From Coptis chinensis (lineage: Eukaryota > Streptophyta > Magnoliopsida > Ranunculales > Ranunculaceae), in contig CM027380.1 in assembly GCA_015680905.1 (NCBI GenBank), positions 16,510,001 through 16,574,000 of the forward strand: 64,000 nucleotides of DNA. The letters are read 5' to 3'. The notes below the pieces were generated by a model that did no database searches, was not told the origin of the DNA, and saw only the letters and a list, made by a program, of their open reading frames with translations. Every line of letters starts with the position of its first letter. Positions within the stretch are counted from its first letter, which is position 1. The position numbers and the translations under genes are program-made. Shown here in pieces: positions 11,575 through 20,910 of the stretch.

Positions 11575-12060
11575 CTTATCCTGGATGCCCTTGCTGATCT
11601 TGTGACTCGGCGTGATCTATGAGCGTGGGTTCATTGGCACCTACCAAGACTGGTGCGAGGCTTTCTCCACATATCCAAGAACATACGATCTCATCCATGC
11701 CACCGGTGTATTCAGTATCTATCAGGATAGCTAAGTAATAACTACAAAATTTGAATTAGTAGACAATGCTTTCTTTTGTGTAGAAAAATGTATGTTGTTG
11801 TATTGTCTTGTTTTTATGTGTGAGAGCTTCGTATCCTTGTGCAATGCAGGTGTGACATTACACACATACTATTGGAGATGGATAGGATATTGAGACCAGA
11901 AGGGACAATGATATTCAGAGACACAGTAGGAATTCTTGTGAAGATCGAGAGCATAATAGACAGAATGAGATAGAAGAGTCAGATTATGGATCATGAGAGT
12001 GGACCATTTAACCTTGAGAAAATTTTAGTTGCTGTTAAAACTTCTTGGACCGGTGAAAAG
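11575..12060 (+). pseudogene. PMT-family methyltransferase, C-terminal fragment (copy A)
   Basis: Two exon relics of a Golgi-type putative methyltransferase (PMT, DUF248 family) are present. Exon one reads [20 protein letters not shown] and [20 protein letters not shown], ending near 11731. Exon two starts at 11850 after TGCAG and reads ILLEMDRILRPEGTMIFRD, then IMDHESGPFNLEKILVAVK. Damage visible: the first exon is followed by CTAAGT where a GTAAGT donor is expected, and a TAG at 11971-11973 replaces the Trp normally found in the GMRW block. The N-terminal two thirds of the protein is absent. Confidence 0.8.
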
Positions 12061-12750
12061 TATCTGAAAGCAGTATCCTTTAAAAGGTAGAAGACACAAT
12101 TAAAACACAAACCACTAAAAGACAAACTTAAATTACCTAAACTTATGCGTATTTAGCCTGACGCTGAAAGACGGTAACGCGCATACCTATAGGATGTGTG
12201 AACGCGGGGAGAGTTTGTCTATGGGATGCTAAAAATTAAAAATAGTAATAAACACAAATAAATTACAAATTTCAAATTAATGGTTGGAAAGAATGTAGGA
12301 GGAAGAACGAAATACCAAAAAAATTAAAACTTAGAATAGAACAGTAACACGGAATAACGACATCAATAAAATTAAGACAATGGCAAAGCAAATGTGGGTG
12401 TTCTAGGTAATAAATCAACCAACGTGTGAAACACAGCAAAACAGTAAAAACAAAATAAGAACAAATAGAATAACGTAACATATAGAATCATGTAAAATGG
12501 AAACGAATCACGTTAATGGTTTGATGATCTAGGAGAAAAGAAATTAGGAAAAGTATAAGGAAAAGTGAAATTAGAAACTAAGAAAAAAACCAGAGAGAGA
12601 AATTAACAACTTACCTCTTCCATTGATGTTGCACGGACAGAGAGATTAATCAGAGAGAGAAACCAAAAAGGGAGAAGTACTGCCCCAGAAAGGGAGAAAA
12701 CGTTTCTGTCACATATCAATCGTTTGACCACCGCTTTCTCTCATTAAAGT
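12061..12750. other. Spacer between PMT and PARP1 relics
   Basis: AT-rich. The first 70 bases (PMT end, AAAAGGTAGAAGACACA) are repeated in altered form at 14140-14225. A purine-rich AGAGAGAAA stretch lies near 12590-12700. Nothing coding is recognised. Confidence 0.4.
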
Positions 12751-12751
12751 T

Positions 12752-14111
12752 TTAAAGGCTCTGATCTTCCAGCTTACTTTTCATATCAGATGTATTTGGT
12801 AAATCCCCGACGAGAACATTTTCTTCAGACTTATGGACTTTTGATTTTTGACCATCACTGGTGCTTCTTTTGCGTTTCATTCCACCTTTGGAAGGTTTTT
12901 CCATAAGTTCATCATCCACATGTGCCTCATAATTCAAATTTGAAGAGGGTGTTTAATTTTTAGTAAACTAAACGATGAAGCCTAAAACTGTTGTTTAACC
13001 TAGCATTAGCAATAGTTTTATAAAATTGGATGGATTCATACCGCTTTTGTTTGTGGAACATCCCTTCTTAGCCAGGGAACAAACAGCTTCCTGATCTAAA
13101 GCAAAAAGGCTCTCCCACCCTGCTAACTTCTCTACCTTAGTAGATGGAGTTGATTCCATAAAACAGCTTGCATGATGCCATGCCACCCCCCTTGCACCTT
13201 GTCCTTCTGGCTTGGTTGATATGAACCTTAAAAAAACCAATAACCGTACCCATCCCAAAAGAATGGTTAAGAAGACAATGAAATATATGGATACTTATAT
13301 ATGAAACCTCTTAAGGTCTACTAAACCTTCATTTCAGAGTTTCTGAGTACAGTTAGTGTCTATCATATCAGGACACTAAACCTTATTACAATTAACCTAT
13401 ACTAAAGTGAATCCTTTTCAATTTTAAGGTAACCTAAGTTTCTGCAGAAGTAGGTCCTTTTTCATCTGTGACTTTCTAAGATCAGCACTAATTATGGTTT
13501 TTTTATTGTCGGGGAAAATATGACTTACCCCTCCCTTCATAATTTTCTGACTGCATCTCCTGCAAGTAGCACGAAGAGTATGTGAAACCTCGATACCACC
13601 TACATTAGCAGCAACAGTGGTAATGCTTGAGGAAGAGACACCAACCTCTATATACTTCCTTATCATTTCTTGATCTTCCCATCGAAGTGAGTATATGCCT
13701 TCAACATCATCAAGGCTGAGATTATAATACAGGGCAATGCAAAGTCAATTACATAAAGGACAATCAGCATGGAATCCCATTTATTCATTTTATTTTTAAA
13801 TAGAGATTCCTACTTAATTGGAAATCACTGTAAATTTTAATTACGATTTGATCTAGTCTGTGAAAATGATGTGATCATTAAGAAAACATGACGAATCAAT
13901 CTTTAATGAAAAATATAAAATAGAAAAATGGCCAGAGTTGAAGGAAAAAGTTTGTTACATGCACTGGCCCATCGAACTTTGAGGACTGAACCATTTAACC
14001 AAAACGAAGTAACTCTTTAGTAATGCGATTATTGCAAGTTCTGCATAATGCCCTCGGTGACTTTGCATAGTCTGCTTTCCATGGATTTCCACGGTTTCCA
14101 GGAGTCCCCAT
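12752..14111 (-). pseudogene. PARP1 N-terminal pseudogene (copy A)
   Basis: Minus-strand relic of poly(ADP-ribose) polymerase 1, a nuclear DNA-break sensor. Exon 1 starts at 14111 (PWKADYAKSPRALCRTCNNR, the first zinc-finger half), with TAA where the family has Lys in the GKMVQ block. Exon 13529-13715 encodes DDVEGIYSLRWEDQEMIRKY and the first half of zinc finger 2 (CRRCSQKIMKGG). Exon 13042-13226 encodes the second half (AWHHASCFMES, VEKLAGWESL). About 12752-12930 encodes a Lys-rich linker ending SKLEDQS. The frames of the two finger-2 exons do not match at the junction. The WNHAxC block, the BRCT, WGR and catalytic domains are absent. Confidence 0.85.
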
Positions 14112-14139
14112 GTTCTACTTCTACACACACTCCCTCAAA

Positions 14140-14225
14140 ACTTATTGGATCGGTGAAAAGTATCTCAAAGCAATATCCTTTAAAAGGTAGAAGACACAGT
14201 TAAAACACAAACCACTAAAAGAAAG
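14140..14225 (+). repeat. Second partial copy of the PMT 3' end
   Basis: About 86 bases matching 12040-12125 at roughly 90% (ATCGGTGAAAAGTATCTCAA versus ACCGGTGAAAAGTATCTGAA), placed just beyond the PARP1 start codon. This shows that the cassette was assembled with internal duplication. The equivalent in copy B is about 20490-20575. Confidence 0.75.
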
Positions 14226-14564
14226 AATATTAGAAAGCGAAAATGAAAGAAAGTATTACCTTTGATTCTAAAAATGTAAAACAGGGTTTAAATTTATGTT
14301 TGTTGGTTGCAAAGAGTTTGATTTGATATCAGGGTTTTAATTGGGAATATCAGGAACAGAGAAGGCGAACGAATGGTTTAATTTGTTTTTAATTGGGAAA
14401 CCGCGAAACGGTGTATCTGTTGTTTTATGAAGACGTTGAGTTTTATAGTCCGGAAAATGCTTTAAATTACGGAATTATGGGAATACCGGAACTAATACGT
14501 AATGACTAATTTACCCTTCGAACATGATCTGTAAAAAAATTCGTGGGTGAAACTTTTGGGTTGG
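14226..14564. other. Right end of copy A and junction, no gene
   Basis: AT-rich and featureless up to the duplication junction at 14560-14565. No terminal inverted repeat is obvious. Confidence 0.4.
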
Positions 14565-16784
14565 GCGTGGGCTTGTTTATAGTTGGGCTCTGAGCGTGGG
14601 CTTGTTTATAGTTAAGTTCTGAGCGTGGGCTTGTTTATAGTTGGGCTCTGAGCATGGGCTTGTATTGAATTGGGCTTATATTGGACCACCTTTGTGTGGG
14701 CCGGAACAGTATGTAAATTAGAATATTAATATATTACATTTGTTTGAATGGATTGTGTAACATGTTTAAGATTAATAAACACTTCAATACGCTAGTTGTG
14801 TTCTTCGTTCAATTCGATTTTTGCTGTTTTTCCATGTTGCGAATAAATATATTCGAAGAGGTATTGAACCGTCTGTAATATAGTCAATATAATTATTAGT
14901 GCATATGCCACAAACTAATTTACCCAAAAAAATATGTAATATGTTGATGAAGTTTACTTTTGTGCTGCTGGTTGTGTAATTATCTCGTCGAGCATTTATA
15001 TGTGATTGAGTTACTTTGCTGGATTTATATGAGTGTACTACCTGTAAGATATAAAAATATTATATCATGGTGTACAACATAGTTGGTATTCTACATTGGA
15101 GAATAAAATATCTTAAAAATATGCAAGAAGAAAAACTTTTTTTTATCATTGTCTTCAATATGATCGAGCGAATCCATTCGTTTTTTTTTTTTTTTTTTTT
15201 TTTTTTTCGACTTAAATAAACAGGTAGCTTGGACAGAAAAAGAAATTGTTGCTAGTTAACAAATGTCATTTTGGTTTTTATATTTAGAAATGATTACATT
15301 GAGAAACAATTAGAAAAAATATATTGGACACTGTTAATATTTTGTTCTATAGATCTATTTAGTCGGGAATAATATGTGGAGTGAATTGAATGTGTAAATA
15401 AAAACTTTCAGGAAAATGTTTATGTGGCAAGATTACCATTTAAAAGCTTTCAATATAATGTAGATCTTATTTCATGTGTATGGAGATTGAATGATTCAAA
15501 TGATGGAGTGATAATTTGTTCAAATCATCTGTATGGAGGCGACAAAATGAAGAAATTATGGATGTTACTCGCATTGCTGAATTACATCTGTTTTAGACTG
15601 GCATTAGTCGCATAGTCCTTTGATCAATTCTTGCCTTGGTTATTGGCCGCCAATCTGAAAATGTTATTAGCACCCAACTCCACACGCAGTACTTTGGAAG
15701 GTTTCAAGCTTCCACCTGATTAATACAATGCAATGGAATGTTGGTTCTTTGAGAGTCAAGTGGCAACAACTTTAATTTTTGGAATTGCTCCACTACTATT
15801 TTAGGATATATAGATTAGTGACCTTAGTCTATTTTACTCAAATACTCTTTGAATACTTATATACTGAGTCCATATTAATAATTTTTGCTTAAAGAATATG
15901 CATGTTAAGCGACTCATACTTCAATTAGCTAGTTAGGCTACTCAACTCCCTCAATGTGTTGCAAGTGTAACAGTTGGAAAATAGACTTCAATGAGGGCAA
16001 AATACAAACTGGTGTATTGGAAACAATGCTAGTGTTCTTCATAAAAAAAATGATAAATATTATACGTCCAATACTTACCTCATTTCCTTTTATAATTGAT
16101 AAATATTTTATTGTAGAATTATGGCAACACTGGTTGCAGTGTTAATTCTCTATGAGTTTAGCAAGAGTGAACTTCTTATTGCAATCCTCAATAGAAGATC
16201 CCGTTAACTGAAGTTAAAGGAAAATCAAAAGTGAAATAAATGTTAGATACAAAAATTACCATGAAGGCAATAGAAGTCTGATTGGAACAGAAAACATACT
16301 TGAAGCACTAATGACCAAATCCTGTGCACATACAATGGGATCACAACTATCCAACAACGGGACAAAGGCAAGATGTGAAAAAACTTCGGAACCCATTTAA
16401 AAGCTGCAGACACACAAAATAGAAAAGATAAGACATTAGTAGATGAACAAAGGGACAATGAAATACGTACTCATATATGCTTTCGCAATGGGTAAACTAT
16501 TCAATGCTACCACACCTTGGTGAATGGTGAATATTTGGACCAAGCATCAACTTAATTGGACGATTTGAAGTACTGGATCAAAATCTATATTAAAGGACAA
16601 TGGCTTTCTTTTCCTGCCCATCTAAAAGACTTTCACAGATTGAACAGTGAGAATTACTTAAAGTAAATTTTTGGTTTAGAGTTCTCAACGGTTATGGCCT
16701 TATTATATGAATGTGCCTTTTCACAATTAAGACTTCAGACACCTCCTAGTACCCCAGGTTTTAAACACACAACAGTAGTTTGCA

Positions 16785-16838
16785 GGGTGCACATAACTTT
16801 GATTACCAAAAAAAAAAAAAAAAAAAGGTGCACATAAC
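16785..16838 (+). mobile_element. Retroposition scar, copy B
   Basis: Copy B version of the poly-A insert flanked by GGGTGCACATAA-type repeats. The A run has 18 residues against 21 in copy A, a normal homopolymer difference. Confidence 0.55.
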
Positions 16839-17243
16839 TGTATAGGCCACAAACAGATGTATATATTTTGATAAAGGACCCATCTAATGGTAACACCCTT
16901 TTGTTTTCGTGACCAAAACCTAACCCATACAATGTTTCTGACATACACTACAAGCCTACACTATTGCTACCATTTTAAAAAGCATTCTTAACATGTATCA
17001 CAAACTTGCAACCAAAATACTTATCCTATCAAAGGTAACTTAGATTTCTAGTCCACTAAGGACAAAGGCTTATACTTGGACTGGTATTAAAAGTAAAGGA
17101 GTTCATCGGATTAAGGTTACAAATTAATAATATTTAAAATCACTAGTCTCCACATTCAGGGTGCACTATCAGTTCCATCTCTGCAAGCATCTATGAACTC
17201 CTTTACATCTCCTTCAAAGATTGTATACTTCCAAAGTCTACTG

Positions 17244-17899
17244 CTAGCTCTGCAAGACCAACAATTCTGCCTCTGCGAAGGTATTGGCCTTCATCTTCTT
17301 TATGCAAGCTCCTAGAAACCTTCCCTCATAATCCCTGCCAACCACCGCTAACGTGGCATGAGTGCCATCATTCACAAAAACAGCATCAAAGTTCTCTTTA
17401 ACCCAACCAGAAGGTGGACTAATCCAGGAAGTATCTTTGGCCCTAATTTCAGTTGGTTCCACACGAAGAGTTGTTAAACTTCAACTTATTTCTAGCTTGC
17501 CATATAACATTCAACATAGCAATGAAGTAACCAATTGATGCCTCTATCCTTTGTTTCCTTGCCATGAATGCCAAATGAAATCCATCGGTTCCTCCAAAAT
17601 CCTTCAACAGTGCCAGTGAGATTGGTAGATTAAAGTTGTGCAATGAGTTCGACACCGCATACCTTGATCAACAGCTACTCCTGCAGCACCATTGCCTCCA
17701 AGTGACTCTAATGATTCAGCAGCAACATGGCTATTTTTGGAATCTTCTGTGACAGGGTTTGATACAAAATAATTTCTTGACTTTGTCCATCTTCTGGAGA
17801 ATGGATCATATGATTCTTTACCAGCTTTAAAACTTGGGTTAACTGTCTTCTTTTCAGAGTGTAAGGAAGTTTTGATCTAGAACGAAATGTCTGACACAT
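17244..17899 (-). pseudogene. RNase H and RTF1-like fragments (copy B)
   Basis: Same fused fragments as in copy A. The RNase H part is at about 17244-17640 and the DPFSRR-bearing part at about 17700-17899. Small indels relative to copy A split the open frame differently, for example near 17655 and 17865. This is expected of unselected sequence or of assembly noise. Confidence 0.5.
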
Positions 17900-17925
17900 C
17901 TTTAAAACCTTTAAAACCTAGTGCT

Positions 17926-18411
17926 TATCCTGGATGCCCTTGCTGATCTTGTGACTTCGGCGTGATCTATGAGCGTGGGTTCATTGGCACCTACCAAGAC
18001 TGGTCGCGAGGCTTTCTCCACATATCCAAGAACATACGATCTCATCCATGCCACCGGTGTATTCAGTATCTATCAGGATAGCTAAGTAATAACTACAAAA
18101 TTTGAATTAGTAGACAATGCTTTCTTTTGTGTAGAAAAATGTATGTTGTTGTATTGTCTTGTTTTTATGTGTGAGAGCTTCGTATCCTTGTGCAATGCAG
18201 GTGTGACATTACACACATACTATTGGAGATGGATAGGATATTGAGACCAGAAGGGACAATGATATTCAGAGACACAGTAGGAATTCTTGTGAAGATCGAG
18301 AGCATAATAGACAGAATGAGATAGAAGAGTCAGATTATGGATCATGAGAGTGGACCATTTAACCTTGAGAAAATTTTAGTTGCTGTTAAAACTTCTTGGA
18401 CCGGTGAAAAG
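17926..18411 (+). pseudogene. PMT-family methyltransferase fragment (copy B)
   Basis: Copy B of the PMT relic, with exon one ending near 18082 and exon two from 18201. It has the same CTAAGT at the donor position and the same TAG in place of the conserved Trp as copy A. The damage was therefore present before duplication. A single extra base near 17956 separates it from copy A. Confidence 0.8.
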
Positions 18412-19104
18412 TATCTGAAAGCAGTATCCTTTAAAAGGTAGAAGACACAATTAAAACACAAACCACTAAAAGACAAACTTAAATTACCTAAACTTATGCG
18501 TATTTAGCCTGACGCTGAAAGACGGTAACGCGCATACCTATAGGATGTGTGAACGCGGGGAGAGTTTGTCTATGGGATGCTAAAAATTAAAAATAGTAAT
18601 AAACACAAATAAATTACAAATTTCAAATTAATGGTTGGAAAGAATGTAGGAGGAAGAACTTAAATACCAAAAAATTAAAACTTAGAATAGAACAGTAACA
18701 CGGAATAACGACATCAATAAAATTAAGACAATGGCAAAGCAAATGTGGGTGTTCTAGGTAATAAATCAACCAACGTGTGAAACACACAAAAACAGTAAAA
18801 ACAAAATAAGAACAAATAGAATAACGTAACATATAGAATCATGTAAAATGGAAACGAATCAATGTTAATGGTTTGATGATCTAGGAGAAAAGAAATTAGG
18901 AAAAGTATAAGGAAAAGTGAAATTAGAAACTAAGAAAAAAACCAGAGAGAGAAATTAACAACTTACCTCTTCCATTGATGTTGCACGGACAGAGAGATTA
19001 ATCAGAGAGAGAAACCAAAAAGGGAGAAGTATCGCCCCAGAAAGGGAGAAAACGTTTACTGTCACATATCAATCGTTTGACCACCGCTTTCTCTCATTAA
19101 AGTT

Positions 19105-20461
19105 TTAAAGGCTCTGATCTTCCAGCTTACTTTTCATATCAGATGTATTTGGTAAATCCCCGACGAGAACATTTTCTTCAGACTTATGGACTTTTGATTT
19201 TTGACCATCACTGGTGCTTCTTTTGCGTTTCATTCCACCTTTGGAAGGTTTTTCCATAAGTTCATCATCCACATGTGCCTCATAATTCAAATTTGAAGAG
19301 GGTGTTTAATTTTTAGTAAACTAAACGATGAAGCCTAAAACTGTTGTTTAACCTAGCATTAGCAATAGTTTTATAAAATTGGATGGATTCATACCGCTTT
19401 TGTTTGTGGAACATCCCTTCTTAGCCAGGGAACAAACAGCTTCCTGATCTAAAGCAAAAAGGCTCTCCCACCCTGCTAACTTCTCTACCTTAGTAGATGG
19501 AGTTGATTCCATAAAACAGCTTGCATGATGCCATGCCACCCCCCTTGCACCTTGTCCTTCTGGCTTGGTTGATATGAACCTTAAAAAAACCAATAACCGT
19601 ACCCATCCCAAAAGAATGGTTAAGAAGACAATGAAATATATGGATACTTATATATGAAACCTCTTAAGGTCTACTAAACCTTCATTTCAGAGTTTCTGAG
19701 TACAGTTAGTGTCTATCATATCAGGACACTAAACCTTATTACAATTAACCTATACTAAAGTGAATCCTTTTCAATTTTAAGGTAACCTAAGTTTCTGCAG
19801 AAGTAGGTCCTTTTTCATCTGTGACTTTCTAAGATCAGCACTAATTATGGTTTTTTATTGTCGGGAAAATATGACTTACCCCTCCTTCATAATTTTCTGA
19901 CTGCATCTCCTGCAAGTAGCACGAAGAGTATGTGAAACCTCGATACCACCTACATTAGCAGCAACAGTGGTAATGCTTGAGGAAGAGACACCAACCTCTA
20001 TATACTTCCTTATCATTTCTTGATCTTCCCATCGAAGTGAGTATATGCCTTCAACATCATCAAGGCTGAGATTATAATACAGGGCAATGCAAAGTCAATT
20101 ACATAAAGGACAATCAGCATGGAATCCCATTTATTCATTTTATTTTTAAATAGAGATTCCTACTTAATTGGAAATCACTGTAAATTTTAATTACGATTTG
20201 ATCTAGTCTGTGAAAATGATGTGATCATTAAGAAAACATGACGAATCAATCTTTAATGAAAAATATAAAATAGAAAAATGGCCAGAGTTGAAGGAAAAAG
20301 TTTGTTACATGCACTGGCCCATCGAACTTTGAGGACTGAACCATTTAACCAAAACGAAGTAACTCTTTAGTAATGCGATTATTGCAAGTTCTGCATAATG
20401 CCCTCGGTGACTTTGCATAGTCTGCTTTCCATGGATTTCCACGGTTTCCAGGAGTCCCCAT
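19105..20461 (-). pseudogene. PARP1 N-terminal pseudogene (copy B)
   Basis: Copy B of the PARP1 relic: start codon at 20461, exons about 19880-20065 and 19395-19579, and the linker at 19105-19290. It has the same in-frame TAA in exon 1. It differs from copy A by one-base homopolymer changes around the zinc finger 2 donor (19850-19885). Confidence 0.85.
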
Positions 20462-20910
20462 GTTCTACTTCTACACACACTCCCTCAAAACTTATTGGAT
20501 CGGTGAAAAGTATCTCAAAGCAATATCCTTTAAAAGGTAGAAGACACAGTTAAAACACAAACCACTAAAAGAAAGAATATTAGAAAGCGAAAATGAAAGA
20601 AAGTATTACCTTTGATTCTAAAAATGTAAAACAGGGTTTAAATTTATGTTTGTTGGTTGCAAAGAGTTTGATTTGATATCAGGGTTTTAATTGGGAATAT
20701 CAGGAACAGAGAAGGCGAACGAATGGTTTAATTTGTTTTTAATTGGGAAACCGCGAAACGGTGTATCTGTTGTTTTATGAAGACGTTGAGTTTTATAGTC
20801 CGGAAAATGCTTTAAATTACGGAATTATGGGAATACCGGAACTAATACGTAATGACTAATTTACCCTTCGAACATGATCTGTAAAAAAATTTGTGGGTGA
20901 AACTTTTGGG

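Larger units (their letters stand above)
8206..14560. repeat. Tandem duplication, copy A (about 6.35 kb)
   Basis: This segment is repeated almost base for base at 14565-20910, with an offset of about 6350-6359. The left edge is in the LTR minisatellite (GCGTGGGCTTG at 8206, matched at 14565). The right edge is CTTTTGGG at 14560, matched at 20910 before unique DNA. By eye the copies differ at well under 2% of positions, mostly one-base indels in homopolymers. The copy includes the outer end of the LTR, a poly-T run near 8821-8852, and relics of PMT, RNase H, RTF1-like and PARP1 sequences. Confidence 0.95.
14565..20910. repeat. Tandem duplication, copy B (about 6.35 kb)
   Basis: Direct-orientation partner of 8206-14560. 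It has the same gene relics in the same order and shares the disabling changes of the PMT and PARP1 relics, so those changes predate the duplication. The junction reads CTTTTGGG then TTGGGCGTGGGC, with a few bases of microhomology or filler. Unique sequence resumes at 20911. Confidence 0.95.

Noticed and set aside
8206-20910. Reading the duplicated segment as two copies of a functional gene
   Set aside because: The PMT and PARP1 parts are incomplete and carry shared disabling changes. No complete reading frame exists in either copy.
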